A stretch of DNA of 51,910 nt. Origin: Chryseobacterium gleum (GTDB taxonomy: Bacteria; Bacteroidota; Bacteroidia; Flavobacteriales_C; GCA-002722245). Location: contig CAMBXP010000007.1 of assembly GCA_945871895.1 (NCBI GenBank), positions 1 through 51,910 on the forward strand, written 5' to 3'. Both the position numbers and the translations under genes were made by a program. The notes under the pieces were generated by a model. It was not told the DNA's origin. It made no database searches and saw only the letters and a program-made list of their open reading frames with translations. Numbering within the stretch: the first letter of the stretch is position 1; each line of letters opens with the position of its first letter. Shown here in pieces: positions 34,688-44,667 of the stretch.

Positions 34688-36111
34688 AAAAATCAATTTT
34701 ATTTATTGCACTAGCGGCGCTGTTGTTGTCGTTTGTGAGTTATGGCGATGGGGAAATCGGGATAAAAGGAAAATTAACTTTAGATACTGCAATGGTTTTT
34801 GGTTATCCAGACTCTACAGTGAGGGCGGTCTTAAATGCGGTTAAGGAAAAGTATGATACTGTTCCTTATTTCACGAAGTTTTCAGATGGAAAATATCTTT
34901 TTTATGTGGTAAAAGGGAAGTGGAAAGGTCATAATGAAGATACTTTTTATCAAGGTGGTTTTAAAATGGGGATTATCGACGAGCAACTCACCGAAATTTT
35001 ACCAGTTGAATACGATAAAATATATAACCCTGGAGCAACTATTACCAATTTTATTGAAGTTGAGAAAAACGGAAGAAAGGGATTGTTTAATTTTAAATCT
35101 TTTCTGCTAATTAAACCACAATACGATGTGATATATCGGAGTAAAACTTCTGAGTATTTAGCACTAGGAAAAAAAGTCAATGCTTATTATCAAATTTTAC
35201 TCGATGGAAGTGAGAATATTTCTTCTATTAATGCTATTCCAACATTTGCAGAGAGCAAAGTTGAGATATTCAATAAGGATGATTATCGAATAGTGCCTAT
35301 GTACAGAACCGACTATGAATACGGTGAGGATTTTGGCAATTACGGAGAGTTTTATGGCTCGGGTACCATTTTTACGCCGTCATATGTTTTGGAATTGGGT
35401 GTAATGCCTGAAGTAATTGCAGATTTAACATGGGATAAGGATATTTATGGCACTGATAGTGCAAAAGCAGAAATACTTCCTTACTCATCTTCATGGGCAA
35501 ATTTCAAGTTGCTTTTTGGAAAATTCTACCTCGAAGGAGTTTCTGGAAGAGATTATCAGTTGGAAAGAACAACTTTAGTTACTGTGGATAAAAATAGTCA
35601 GGTAATAGCCAGCGCTAAAATTGATGATTTCTGGACACCTTTTGAAGGTCCATGCAGAGATCGTTCAATTAAATTTTTGAATGATTCCATTGTAGAAGTA
35701 TTAACAACAGAATATGCAGACAATGAAACCAATAAGTATGTTAAGACTGATTATTCTGAAATGACTTTTTTCAATTATTTCTACATTGATTTCAAAGGAA
35801 ATATTGTCAGATTGGAGTCGAATAGATTTTTCGATTTTACTAAGTTTATTGAAATAAGCGATTATCATTTGAAAGGTTGCTATTGGACAGATACCGTTTA
35901 TTCATCACTGCAGTATGAAGACTTGGATGTTATGCGAAATGAAATTTTTGCAGAGTATGGGTATATTTTTAAATCCAAAAATTGGCATGATTATTTTTCA
36001 CAATACAATTGGTATAAACCTCAGTATAATGACGTGGAAAGATTTCTTACTCCGCTTGACAAAAGGAATATTGATTTTATTTTGAAGGCCCAAAAATCTA
36101 TGAAGAGGTAA
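34684..36111 (+). CDS. Exported WG-repeat/YARHG-domain protein (tandem paralogue)
   Basis: Exported protein of 475 residues, tandem paralogue of 33152-34687. Signal peptide MKKSILFIALAALLLSFVSY. Shared features are VFGYPDSTVRAVLN, PYFTKFSDGKYLFYVVKG, a WG-like unit (KMGIIDEQLTEILPVEYDKI) and the C-terminal YARHG domain (RNEIFAEYGYIFKSKNWHDY then NWYKPQYNDVERFLT). The mature parts have drifted well apart while the signal-peptide DNA has not. A 1-nt gap leads to the DUF2306 gene. Function unknown. Confidence 0.85.
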   Translation: MKKSILFIALAALLLSFVSYGDGEIGIKGKLTLDTAMVFGYPDSTVRAVLNAVKEKYDTVPYFTKFSDGKYLFYVVKGKWKGHNEDTFYQGGFKMGIIDEQLTEILPVEYDKIYNPGATITNFIEVEKNGRKGLFNFKSFLLIKPQYDVIYRSKTSEYLALGKKVNAYYQILLDGSENISSINAIPTFAESKVEIFNKDDYRIVPMYRTDYEYGEDFGNYGEFYGSGTIFTPSYVLELGVMPEVIADLTWDKDIYGTDSAKAEILPYSSSWANFKLLFGKFYLEGVSGRDYQLERTTLVTVDKNSQVIASAKIDDFWTPFEGPCRDRSIKFLNDSIVEVLTTEYADNETNKYVKTDYSEMTFFNYFYIDFKGNIVRLESNRFFDFTKFIEISDYHLKGCYWTDTVYSSLQYEDLDVMRNEIFAEYGYIFKSKNWHDYFSQYNWYKPQYNDVERFLTPLDKRNIDFILKAQKSMKR

Positions 36112-36112
36112 T

Positions 36113-36727
36113 ATGTATATTCTTAAGTTCATTTTATCCCTCCTCATCCTCTCCATCGCAGCCCTTATCTTCCATAAGTCGCTCGATTATTTCCATCCTG
36201 ATTTTACCCATGGCTATCTCATCGGCAAGCAAAATTTCTTCGATGGAATTTTCAAATACGGATTATATGCGCACATCATTGGAACTCCGATTTGTATCTT
36301 AATAGGAACACTTCAAATCTTTTTTCGCTTCGAGAAAAAGTATCCTCTGCTGCATAGAAATGCAGGTAAGGTGTATGTTGCTGCTGTTTTGTTTTTGGCT
36401 GCGCCGGGCGGATTTATAATTGCCTTTTCGGCAATTGGCGGACAAGCATCGAAACTTTGTTTTTTATTATTGGCTATGCTTTGGATGTATTTTACTTATA
36501 AGGCTTATCAAACAGCTCGCGAAGGAAATTTTGTGGAGCATAAACAACACATGACTCGTAGTTTTTTGCTGATGCTGTCGGCCATTAATCTTAGAATATT
36601 ATCTTTTCTTTTCAATCACTATCTTCAATACGATAGCGTGCAGATGTACATTTGGGCAGCATGGCTTTCGTGGGTACCTTCTTTGTTGATTTATGAATTG
36701 ATTCAATGGAGGAAAATAAAAGTGTAA
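36113..36727 (+). CDS. DUF2306 family membrane protein
   Basis: Inner-membrane protein of 204 residues with about six hydrophobic segments. LLHRNAGKVYVAAVLFLAAP, the glycine-rich FIIAFSAIGG and HKQHMTRSFLLMLSAINLRI match DUF2306, a family of predicted membrane proteins with conserved histidines (His-Arg in the loop and HKQHM). The role is unknown; haem or metal binding by the histidines is a guess. It directly follows the YARHG pair, probably in the same transcript. Confidence 0.8.
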   Translation: MYILKFILSLLILSIAALIFHKSLDYFHPDFTHGYLIGKQNFFDGIFKYGLYAHIIGTPICILIGTLQIFFRFEKKYPLLHRNAGKVYVAAVLFLAAPGGFIIAFSAIGGQASKLCFLLLAMLWMYFTYKAYQTAREGNFVEHKQHMTRSFLLMLSAINLRILSFLFNHYLQYDSVQMYIWAAWLSWVPSLLIYELIQWRKIKV

Positions 36728-36771
36728 CGATTGTTTTGTTTTGAATTATGTTAAAATTAATCTAGTTTATT

Positions 36772-37620
36772 ATGAAAATATTTCTCTACTTCATTTCTAT
36801 TCCTTTTCTCTTGTTTACATGCGCAGGCAACACGACCATCGCCGATGAGTCTTCTCTTCAGCAAGATTCTGTTTTTATTCCAGGAAATTCCATTCAAACC
36901 CGATTCGCTTTGCCCGATAGTTTCGTTAGAGTTAAGTCAGATTCTGCATCCTTTGCATCTTATCTCAGAAACTTTAAACTCCAGTCTCAAGGTTCTAAAG
37001 TGTATTTGTACAATGGAGCAGAGAAAGGAAATCAATCTGTAGTAGCCGCTGTTTTAGATATCGACGTAGGTAAAAAAGATTTACAGCAATGTGCCGATGG
37101 TGTGATGCGCTTGCGTGCTGAGTATTTATATAGAACAAAGCAGTATTCAAAAATTCATTTCAATTTCACCAATGGCTTTCGTGCCGATTATGTGAAATGG
37201 GCCGAGGGAAACAGAATTAAGGTGAATGGCAATTCAACTACCTGGCACGCTGCAGCAGAAAAATCATATAGCTACGACGTTTTTAAAAAATACTTGGAAA
37301 TAGTTTTTTCTTATGCAGGTACACTTAGTTTGTCGAAAGAATTGAAAGCTGTTTCTTTAGATAGCATAGAAGTAGGTGATGTTTTTATTTATGGGGGGAG
37401 TCCCGGGCACGCGGTAATTGTAGTAGATGTTGCCCAGCATCAACGAACCCAAAAACGAATCTTTATGATAGCACAAAGCTACATGCCTGCTCAAAATATT
37501 CATGTATTGAAGAATTTGAATGATGCATCAATTTCTCCTTGGTACAAAATAAATGAAAGCGATAAATTGTATTCGCCCGAGTGGACATTTGAGTCGCGTT
37601 CCTTAAAGAGATTTAGATGA
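36772..37620 (+). CDS. DUF4846 lipoprotein
   Basis: Predicted lipoprotein of 282 residues (signal MKIFLYFISIPFLL, lipobox LFTC). The conserved parts of DUF4846 are visible: RFALPDSFVRVKSDSASFAS, YRTKQYSKIHFNFTNGF, GDVFIYGGSPGHAVIVVDVA and IAQSYMPAQNIHVL, ending in SPWYK. The Gly-His-Ala segment recalls NlpC/CHAP-type folds, but no full catalytic set can be shown. It overlaps the convergent waaA gene by 8 nt at the 3' end. Function unknown. Confidence 0.85.
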   Translation: MKIFLYFISIPFLLFTCAGNTTIADESSLQQDSVFIPGNSIQTRFALPDSFVRVKSDSASFASYLRNFKLQSQGSKVYLYNGAEKGNQSVVAAVLDIDVGKKDLQQCADGVMRLRAEYLYRTKQYSKIHFNFTNGFRADYVKWAEGNRIKVNGNSTTWHAAAEKSYSYDVFKKYLEIVFSYAGTLSLSKELKAVSLDSIEVGDVFIYGGSPGHAVIVVDVAQHQRTQKRIFMIAQSYMPAQNIHVLKNLNDASISPWYKINESDKLYSPEWTFESRSLKRFR

Positions 37621-38836
37621 TTTTAGACAGAATAAAATCTGTAGCACCCGCTTGTTTCTGCAAGTAATTCGCTTGTTTTAATTGAATAGCGGCTTGTTTC
37701 TCTTTCGATGCAAGTAATTGGAGCAATTGATTTTCGAACTCCTTATATTCTTTGAAAGAAAATCCACTGCCTTGTTTAATCATCGCAGCTGCTTCGTCGA
37801 ATTTATGATGTTTTGGTCCGAATAAAACAGGTAAACCAAAGCAGGCTGGTTCTAAAATGTTGTGAATACCTGCGTTGAATCCTCCGCCAATTACAGCTAT
37901 GTTGGCGTATTGATAAAGAGAGGATAAAATGCCGATGCAGTTGATGATAATGATTTGCGGACAAGTATTCGTTTCTTCTATTTTACTCCATAAAACTGCT
38001 TCAGGAAAGCGTTTTTGAAGTGCTTCTATGTTTTTTTCTTTTACTTCGTGAGGGGCTATTATAAGCACCATATTGATGGCTAGCTTGTTTTTGAATTGAA
38101 ATAAAAAGTCGTTTTCCTTTTGCCAAGTGCTGCCTGCTACAATCACACTTTTGCCTTCAATAAGTTTTTCTAAGTGATTGAATTTTAGTGGGTTTTTCGC
38201 TAAAGAAAGAACTCTGTCTATTCGTGTGTCGCCGGCAATGCTTGTTTGTGTGATGTTGTTTTTGTTCAGTATTTTTTGAGACGTTTCGTCTTGAACGAAG
38301 AAGTGGGTGAAACCCTGTTGTAGTCGGGTTAAAAACCATTTCCCTAAAGGTTTAAAGAAAACTTGTTCGGCTCTAAATTTTCCTGAAATAAGGTAAGTCG
38401 CAGTTTTCTTTTCTGCCAATAAAGAAAGCATGTTGAACCACAATTCATATTTGATGATAAATACCCTTTTGGCGTTGATTTGATGGATAAACGGACGCAT
38501 TTTGCTCTTTAAATCCAAGGGTAAATACCTTACCCAATCGGCTAGCTCGTAGTTTTTTCTAATTTCATAACCCGATGGAGAATAAAAGGTAAGCAGTATT
38601 TTCTCCTTAGGAAATTCCTTTTTCATTTTTTCAATCAAAGGTCGGCCTTGCTCAAATTCACCCAAAGAGGCACAATGAAACCAGTTGATGATTTGTTCTC
38701 CATTTTCATTTTGAGGTAAAGTCGCCAAAATATCAACCCTTCCTTTTACCCACTTGTTAGCTTTGGCATTGAAAAGCGCTGCGAATTTAACTAGGAGTCC
38801 GTACAGCGATATAGAGAAATTGTAAAATAATTGCAT
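37613..38836 (-). CDS. waaA: 3-deoxy-D-manno-octulosonic acid transferase
   Basis: Glycosyltransferase of the GT-B/GT30 family, 407 residues, which adds Kdo from CMP-Kdo to lipid A precursor on the cytoplasmic side of the inner membrane. N-terminal membrane anchor (LFYNFSISLYGLLVKFAAL), then NWFHCASLGEFEQGRPLIEK with the presumed catalytic Glu, LLTFYSPSGYEIRKNY, and the C-terminal donor site VIGGGFNAGIHNILEPACFG with LFGPKHHKF. It follows the outer-membrane-like gene by 1 nt. Its presence near the sugar cassette supports a lipopolysaccharide role for this region. Confidence 0.95.
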   Translation of the reverse strand: MQLFYNFSISLYGLLVKFAALFNAKANKWVKGRVDILATLPQNENGEQIINWFHCASLGEFEQGRPLIEKMKKEFPKEKILLTFYSPSGYEIRKNYELADWVRYLPLDLKSKMRPFIHQINAKRVFIIKYELWFNMLSLLAEKKTATYLISGKFRAEQVFFKPLGKWFLTRLQQGFTHFFVQDETSQKILNKNNITQTSIAGDTRIDRVLSLAKNPLKFNHLEKLIEGKSVIVAGSTWQKENDFLFQFKNKLAINMVLIIAPHEVKEKNIEALQKRFPEAVLWSKIEETNTCPQIIIINCIGILSSLYQYANIAVIGGGFNAGIHNILEPACFGLPVLFGPKHHKFDEAAAMIKQGSGFSFKEYKEFENQLLQLLASKEKQAAIQLKQANYLQKQAGATDFILSKII

Positions 38837-38837
38837 G

Positions 38838-39557
38838 TTAAAAATCTTCGTCGGGGCTGTTGTTTAAAAATGGAATCATCCACCCAAATTGAATTCCGGC
38901 GGTAAAGTTAAAATGATTTTTGGTGTCGCTGCTATTGCTGTAATAGTTATATTTTCTGGTATTTTGTAAAAAAGCTTCTTCACAAAAAAGTTCAAGGTAG
39001 CAATTGATTCTCTTTTTGGGTCCAAAATGATTGAATCGAAATTGTTGTTTAATGGCGGCACCAATAGAAAGCTGATCATAGCCTTTTAAGTTGTTTTTGG
39101 TGAAATAGGCACTTGTCTCATCAAATGTTTTGATCGATAAATGATGCTCAAGAAGTCCGAACCCAACATTAAATTGAAAGCTATTAACAGCAGAAATCCG
39201 AATAATTCTCCCCAAAGTAAAGTAGCCACTGTTTCCTCTAAACAGCGTTTGAATGTCGATCAAAGAGCCGTTGTCGGAAATAATCAATCCTTCACTGGTT
39301 CTAAGTGCCGAAAATAAATCATCCCCTGAATATGCGCTAAACATAAACTGATATTCTAATCCTAAGGTATAGTTCTTTTTTTGAAACTGGTATGCCGCTC
39401 CAATTCTATTGATGTAATTGGTTTTGCTATTTATTTCTTTGTTGCCAATACTGCCGCTGTACGTTATGCAAAAAAGATGCTGAGGAAGTGCATTTTGCCC
39501 TTTCGCAAAAAGATGAAAAAGAATGAGTAGAAAACAACTTGTAAAAACTCTATTCAT
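38838..39557 (-). CDS. Predicted outer-membrane beta-barrel protein
   Basis: Exported protein of 239 residues, signal MNRVFTSCFLLILFHLFAKG. Alternating strands with glycine and aromatic residues (INRIGAAYQFQKKNYTLGLE, GYFTLGRIIRISA, NVGFGLLEHHLSI, HFNFTAGIQFGWM) suggest a small beta-barrel. No named family recognised. First gene of a two-gene unit with waaA (1-nt gap), so it may have a lipopolysaccharide-related role. Divergent from the aminotransferase that starts the sugar cassette. Confidence 0.7.
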   Translation of the reverse strand: MNRVFTSCFLLILFHLFAKGQNALPQHLFCITYSGSIGNKEINSKTNYINRIGAAYQFQKKNYTLGLEYQFMFSAYSGDDLFSALRTSEGLIISDNGSLIDIQTLFRGNSGYFTLGRIIRISAVNSFQFNVGFGLLEHHLSIKTFDETSAYFTKNNLKGYDQLSIGAAIKQQFRFNHFGPKKRINCYLELFCEEAFLQNTRKYNYYSNSSDTKNHFNFTAGIQFGWMIPFLNNSPDEDF

Positions 39558-39617
39558 TGGCTAAAAATTGAGTTTAAAGTTAGGCTTAAATTATTATCTT
39601 CGCAGCAAATGTTTTTT

Positions 39618-40757
39618 ATGACAGAAAATCAAGTGAAAGATATTAAGATGGTTGATTTGGCTACACAGTACCAAAGACTGAAGTCTCAGATAGATTCGGC
39701 CATGCAAAAAGTACTCGACGAAACATCGTTTATTAGTGGTCCGGCAGTAAAGAATTTTGCCACAGATTTGGCCACCTATTGCGGTGTAAATCATGTGATA
39801 CCTTGCGCCAATGGAACAGATGCCTTGCAAATTGCCTTGATGGCCTTGGGTTTAAAGCCTGGTGATGAGGTGATTACATCGGCATTTACCTTCATTGCTA
39901 CTGCTGAAGTGATTGTTTTGTTGGGGTTAAAACCTGTGTTTGTTGATGTTCATGCTGATGATTTTACCATCAATGTTGAAGAAGTGGAGAAAGCAATCAC
40001 GCCTAGAACGAAGGTGATTATGCCGGTTCATTTGTTCGGACAATGTTCTGATATGGAGGCGATTTTAGCCTTGGCCGCTAAGAAAAATTTATATGTGGTA
40101 GAAGATACCGCTCAGGCCATTGGTGCTCAATATACGTTTAGCAATGGAAGTGTAAAAAGAGCAGGAACCATGGGGTCTATAGGTACCACGAGTTTCTTTC
40201 CTTCTAAAAATTTAGGTTGTTTTGGTGATGGTGGTGCTTTAATGACCAACGATAAAGCTTTGGCTGAATTGAGCAACCAAATTTCTAACCATGGCTCTAG
40301 AGTTCGCTACTACCATGATGTAGTGGGTATTAACTCTCGTTTAGACTCTTTGCAAGCTGCGGTATTGAATGAAAAATTAAAACATTTAGAAGATTTTAGT
40401 GCGCGCAGAAATAAAGCAGCTGGCTTTTATGATCATGCTTTGAAAACTGTTTCTGCCCTTGAAATCCCTGGAAGAGCAAAGAATTCTACTCATGTTTTCC
40501 ATCAATATACTTTAAAAGTGTTGAATGGAAAAAGAGATGAATTGAAGGCTTTTTTAGAGAAAAAAGGCATACCTGCAATGGTGTATTATCCTTTGCCTTT
40601 GCATCAACAAAATGTGTTTAAAGGGGTGATGGATGAGGTGAAGTTACCTGTTACTGAGCTTTTGGCTCAGCAGGTTTTATCGTTGCCTATGCATACCGAA
40701 TTAAGTGAAGAGCAACTCAATTATATTTGTGCATCTGTTGCAGAGTTTTTTAATTAA
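39618..40757 (+). CDS. wbpE: DegT/DnrJ/EryC1/StrS sugar aminotransferase (WbpE-like)
   Basis: PLP-dependent aminotransferase of about 379 residues, predicted to aminate C3 of the 3-keto UDP-GlcNAc uronate made by the WbpB-like enzyme at 43639. Family marks are FISGPAVKNFA, PCANGTDALQIALMALGL, VEDTAQAIGAQY, and SFFPSKNLGCFGDGGA with the PLP-binding lysine, then YYPLPLHQQ. Start choice is uncertain: 39609, 39618 or 39648 (MVDLATQYQRLK, the conserved beginning). I take 39618 because 39609 lies almost on the likely transcription start. First gene of the ten-gene cassette; WbpE identity rests on having A, B and D beside it. Confidence 0.88.
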   Translation: MTENQVKDIKMVDLATQYQRLKSQIDSAMQKVLDETSFISGPAVKNFATDLATYCGVNHVIPCANGTDALQIALMALGLKPGDEVITSAFTFIATAEVIVLLGLKPVFVDVHADDFTINVEEVEKAITPRTKVIMPVHLFGQCSDMEAILALAAKKNLYVVEDTAQAIGAQYTFSNGSVKRAGTMGSIGTTSFFPSKNLGCFGDGGALMTNDKALAELSNQISNHGSRVRYYHDVVGINSRLDSLQAAVLNEKLKHLEDFSARRNKAAGFYDHALKTVSALEIPGRAKNSTHVFHQYTLKVLNGKRDELKAFLEKKGIPAMVYYPLPLHQQNVFKGVMDEVKLPVTELLAQQVLSLPMHTELSEEQLNYICASVAEFFN

Positions 40758-40763
40758 GAAATT

Positions 40764-42083
40764 ATGAATATTGCTGTTATTGGTACTGGTTATGTTGGTT
40801 TAGTTACAGGAACATGTTTTGCAGAAAGCGGAAACAATGTGATTTGTGTTGATATTAACGAACAAAAAGTACAAAAATTAAAAGAGGGCATAGTGCCTAT
40901 TTACGAGCCAGAATTAGATGTTTTGTTTGAGAGAAACACCAAACAAGGGCGTTTAAAGTTTACTACCGATTTGAAAGATGCGGTGAAGAGGTCATCTATG
41001 ATTTTCTTGGCACTGCCAACGCCTCCAGGTGAAGATGGTTCGGCCGATTTGTCTTACATTTTAGGTGTAGCCAATCAGTTGGGCGAAATCATGGAGGAGT
41101 ATAAAATCATTGTCGATAAGAGTACGGTTCCAGTGGGCACAGCAGAAAAGGTAACTGCCGCTATAGCTAAAAATGCGAAAGTAGAATTCGATGTGGTTTC
41201 TAATCCCGAATTTTTGAGAGAAGGTTATGCGGTTGATGATTTCATGAAACCCGATAGAGTGGTGGTGGGTACTTCAAGTGCTCGTGCACGCAAACAAATG
41301 GATGAATTGTATAAGCCTTTTGTTCGTCAAGGCAATCCTGTTTATTTCATGGATGAGCGTTCGGCCGAACTTACCAAATATGCAGCAAATTCATTCTTGG
41401 CAGCCAAAATTTCATTTATGAATGAGGTAGCTAATTTGTGCGAATTGTTGGGAGCCGATGTGGATATGGTTCGCATTGGAATGGGCTCTGACACTAGAAT
41501 TGGAAAAAGATTTTTGTTTCCAGGTATTGGATACGGTGGAAGTTGTTTCCCCAAAGATGTGCAGGCTTTGATAAAATCTTCTGAGGAAGTAAATTACGAT
41601 TTCAAGATTTTAACTGCTGTTGAAGAGGTTAATGCAGTGCAAAAAACCATTATAGTACCTAAAATTGATGCGTACTTTAAGGGTGATTTAAAAGGGAAAA
41701 CCTTTGGTGTTTGGGGCTTGTCTTTCAAGCCTAATACCGATGATATTCGTGAAGCTCCAGCTATTTATGTGATTAAGGAATTGTTGAAAAGAGGAGCGAG
41801 CGTTAAAGCTTTTGACCCAGAGGGTATGGAAAACATGAAAGGTGTTTTCAAAAATGAAATTGAGTTTTGTGAGAATCAATACGAGGCTGTTTCTGGTGCC
41901 GATGCTTTGGTGATAGCTACAGAATGGTCGGTGTTTAGAGCACCCGATTTTGAGCAAATCGCGAAGTTGATGAAGAGAAAAGTTATTTTCGACGGAAGAA
42001 ATTTATTCGATTTGGAAAGTATTGAAGCCAAAGGTTTCGATTACATCAGCATAGGAAGAAAACAAGTGTTAATCAACAAGTAA
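40764..42083 (+). CDS. ugd: UDP-glucose 6-dehydrogenase
   Basis: NAD-dependent dehydrogenase of 439 residues oxidising UDP-glucose twice to UDP-glucuronate. N-terminal Rossmann motif [11 protein letters not shown] (6-16), conserved YEPELD and [16 protein letters not shown], and the catalytic cysteine in [12 protein letters not shown] (Cys261). The C-terminal domain has [20 protein letters not shown]. Its product is the substrate of the UDP-glucuronate decarboxylase encoded next, 11 nt downstream. A second dehydrogenase of different specificity lies at 44668. Confidence 0.95.
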   Translation: MNIAVIGTGYVGLVTGTCFAESGNNVICVDINEQKVQKLKEGIVPIYEPELDVLFERNTKQGRLKFTTDLKDAVKRSSMIFLALPTPPGEDGSADLSYILGVANQLGEIMEEYKIIVDKSTVPVGTAEKVTAAIAKNAKVEFDVVSNPEFLREGYAVDDFMKPDRVVVGTSSARARKQMDELYKPFVRQGNPVYFMDERSAELTKYAANSFLAAKISFMNEVANLCELLGADVDMVRIGMGSDTRIGKRFLFPGIGYGGSCFPKDVQALIKSSEEVNYDFKILTAVEEVNAVQKTIIVPKIDAYFKGDLKGKTFGVWGLSFKPNTDDIREAPAIYVIKELLKRGASVKAFDPEGMENMKGVFKNEIEFCENQYEAVSGADALVIATEWSVFRAPDFEQIAKLMKRKVIFDGRNLFDLESIEAKGFDYISIGRKQVLINK

Positions 42084-42094
42084 GTTTTGGCGCA

Positions 42095-43069
42095 ATGAAA
42101 AAAAGAGTTTTAATTACTGGGGCAGCTGGCTTTTTAGGTTCGCATCTTTGTGCACGATTTTTAAAAGAAGGCTATCACGTTATTGCAATGGATAACCTAA
42201 TTACAGGAAATCTTAGAAATATTGAGGAGTTTTTCAAACTCGAAGATTTTGAGTTTTACCACCATGATGTAAGTAAGTTTGTTTTCGTGCCAGGTGAACT
42301 GCACTATATTTTGCATTTCGCTTCGCCTGCTAGTCCGATTGACTATCTTAAAATCCCTATTCAAACCTTAAAAGTAGGTTCTTTAGGTACGCACAATTTG
42401 TTGGGCTTAGCTAAAGCGAAAAACGCCAGAATGTTGATTGCTTCTACCTCTGAAGTATATGGTGATCCAGATGTTCATCCACAGCCCGAAACCTATTGGG
42501 GTAATGTAAATCCTATTGGTCCGCGTGGCGTGTACGATGAAGCCAAGCGTTTTCAAGAAGCAATGACTATGGCCTATCATACTTTCCACGGATTAGAAAC
42601 CAGAATCGTAAGGATATTTAATACTTATGGTCCTAAGATGCGCTTGAACGATGGTAGAGCATTGCCTGCTTTTGTGGGCCAAGCCTTACGCGGCGAAGAC
42701 ATCACCGTTTTTGGTGATGGATCTCAAACACGTTCATTCTGTTATGTTGATGATTTAATTGAAGGAATTTATCGTTTGCTTTTAAGCGATTACGCTCAAC
42801 CTGTTAATATTGGAAATCCCGATGAAATCACCATTCGTGATTTTGCCGAAGAAGTAGTGAAATTAACGGGTACAGCATCTAAAGTTATTTATACCGATTT
42901 GCCAGTTGACGACCCTAAACAGCGTCAGCCCGATATTACAAAAGCTAAAGAAATTCTAGGCTGGCAGCCTAAGGTGAGTCGTTCTGAAGGTTTGAAAAAA
43001 ACCTTAGAATACTTTAAATCTTTGCCGCAAGACGAACTCTTTAAAAAGGAATTGAATTTTGGAAACTGA
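42095..43069 (+). CDS. uxs: UDP-glucuronate decarboxylase (UDP-xylose synthase)
   Basis: Extended short-chain dehydrogenase/reductase of 324 residues converting UDP-glucuronate to UDP-xylose with tightly bound [13 protein letters not shown] (8-17) binds the cofactor. Other signatures are [29 protein letters not shown] and [12 protein letters not shown] with the YxxxK catalytic pair; [10 protein letters not shown] and [10 protein letters not shown] are typical of UXS. It follows ugd, which supplies its substrate, and overlaps the acetyltransferase gene by 11 nt. Confidence 0.93.
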   Translation: MKKRVLITGAAGFLGSHLCARFLKEGYHVIAMDNLITGNLRNIEEFFKLEDFEFYHHDVSKFVFVPGELHYILHFASPASPIDYLKIPIQTLKVGSLGTHNLLGLAKAKNARMLIASTSEVYGDPDVHPQPETYWGNVNPIGPRGVYDEAKRFQEAMTMAYHTFHGLETRIVRIFNTYGPKMRLNDGRALPAFVGQALRGEDITVFGDGSQTRSFCYVDDLIEGIYRLLLSDYAQPVNIGNPDEITIRDFAEEVVKLTGTASKVIYTDLPVDDPKQRQPDITKAKEILGWQPKVSRSEGLKKTLEYFKSLPQDELFKKELNFGN

Positions 43070-43646
43070 AGAATATTTTGTTCATGAATCGTCTTATGTA
43101 GATGAAGGTGCTGTTATTGGAAAAGGCACTAAAATATGGCATTTCAGTCATGTTATGGGGAAGGTAGTGATGGGGGAGAATTGTAATCTCGGACAAAACG
43201 TGGTGATCTCACCTGATGTCGTTTTTGGCAATAATGTGAAGGTGCAGAATAACGTGTCGGTGTATACTGGAGTGGTTTGTGAAGATGATGTTTTTTTAGG
43301 GCCATCAATGGTTTTTACCAATGTAATGAATCCTCGTTCTGCCGTAAATAGAAAGAACGAATACAAAAAAACTATAGTGAAAAAAGGGGCGACGATTGGA
43401 GCGAATGCAACCATAGTTTGTGGAATAAACATAGGTGAATACGCCTTTGTTGGTGCGGGTACTGTGGTGATTCGTGAAGTTAAGCCTTACGCGATGTTGG
43501 TAGGAAATCCGGCCCGTCAAATAGGTTGGATGAGCGAACAAGGAGAGAAATTAAAATTCGATAATGAGGGCAAGGCAACTTGTTCTTTGTCGGGAGATCA
43601 ATATGTACTTAATAATAATACCGTAAATAAAGTATCAAATGGCTGA
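43059..43646 (+). CDS. wbpD: WbpD-type UDP-sugar N-acetyltransferase
   Basis: Left-handed beta-helix acetyltransferase of 195 residues. Hexapeptide repeats run through most of the protein ([54 protein letters not shown]). KIWHFSHVM and [11 protein letters not shown] are typical of WbpD/WlbB, which acetylate the C3 amino group of UDP-GlcNAc3NA using acetyl-CoA. Start at 43059 overlaps the uxs 3' end by 11 nt; the stop overlaps the next gene by 8 nt, indicating coupled translation. Confidence 0.9.
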   Translation: METEEYFVHESSYVDEGAVIGKGTKIWHFSHVMGKVVMGENCNLGQNVVISPDVVFGNNVKVQNNVSVYTGVVCEDDVFLGPSMVFTNVMNPRSAVNRKNEYKKTIVKKGATIGANATIVCGINIGEYAFVGAGTVVIREVKPYAMLVGNPARQIGWMSEQGEKLKFDNEGKATCSLSGDQYVLNNNTVNKVSNG

Positions 43647-44664
43647 TAAAGTAAAATTTGCTGTTGTGGGATGCGGTCATATTGGCAAGCGTCACATGGA
43701 GATGATAGAAAGAAATCCAGAAGCTGAACTGGTAGCTTTTTGTGATGTACTAGAGAAAGAGAAATTAAATATCGACCCTAAATTCAATCAGCCTTATTTT
43801 ACAGATGTGCAGGAGATGCTATCATCTGTAAAGGAGATTGATGTGGTAAATATTTGTTCACCCAATGGTTTACATGCCGAGCAAAGCATTACTGCTTTAA
43901 GCAACAGAAAACATGTGGTGTGTGAAAAGCCAATGGGCCTAACGAAGAGTGAGTGCGAGAAGGTGATAGAGAAAGCTTTAAACTATTCTAAAAAGGTGTT
44001 TTGCGTAATGCAAAATCGTTATTCTCCGCCTTCAGTATGGTTGAAAGATGTGCTGCACAATAACCGATTAGGTGATATTTATTTGGTTCAATTGAATTGT
44101 TACTGGAACAGAGACGATAGATATTACAAAAAAAGTGCCTGGAAGGGAACAAAAGACATGGATGGAGGAACTTTGTTTACACAGTTTTCTCACTTTATAG
44201 ATATTATGTATTGGTTGTTTGGTGACATTACAGATATCAATGCTCGTTTTGAAGATTTTTGTCACCAAGAATCAACTGATTTTGAAGACACAGGAATCGT
44301 AAACTTCAAGTTTGTAAATGGCGGTGTAGGTACTATTAATTACTCTACTGCGGTCTACAATTCAAACTTAGAAAGTAGTATTACCATTATTGGTTCTAAA
44401 GGAAGTATAAAGGTGGGCGGACAATACATGGATAAAGTAGAATATTGTAATATTCAAGATTATGCAATGCCCGAGCTGGCGCCGGTAAACGCACCAAATG
44501 ATTACGGTGATTATAAAGGGTCGGCTGCCAATCATCATTATGTAATTGAAAACGTAGTGAACACCATTAAACGTGGTGATTATGTTACTACAAATGCGCT
44601 AGAAGGCTTGAAAGTAGTTGAAATTATTGAAAGAATATACGAATTAAAACAGAATAAAAAGTAG
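43639..44664 (+). CDS. wbpB: Gfo/Idh/MocA oxidoreductase (WbpB/WlbA-like)
   Basis: NAD-dependent oxidoreductase of 341 residues, predicted to oxidise C3 of UDP-GlcNAc uronate. Rossmann motif [14 protein letters not shown], the [12 protein letters not shown] loop and the family motif CEKPMG. Further marks are [12 protein letters not shown] and [20 protein letters not shown], with the Gly-Gly and His expected in the active site of WlbA-like enzymes. It lies between the acetyltransferase and the dehydrogenase of the same pathway, overlapping the former by 8 nt. Confidence 0.9.
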   Translation: MADKVKFAVVGCGHIGKRHMEMIERNPEAELVAFCDVLEKEKLNIDPKFNQPYFTDVQEMLSSVKEIDVVNICSPNGLHAEQSITALSNRKHVVCEKPMGLTKSECEKVIEKALNYSKKVFCVMQNRYSPPSVWLKDVLHNNRLGDIYLVQLNCYWNRDDRYYKKSAWKGTKDMDGGTLFTQFSHFIDIMYWLFGDITDINARFEDFCHQESTDFEDTGIVNFKFVNGGVGTINYSTAVYNSNLESSITIIGSKGSIKVGGQYMDKVEYCNIQDYAMPELAPVNAPNDYGDYKGSAANHHYVIENVVNTIKRGDYVTTNALEGLKVVEIIERIYELKQNKK

Positions 44665-44667
44665 GTT

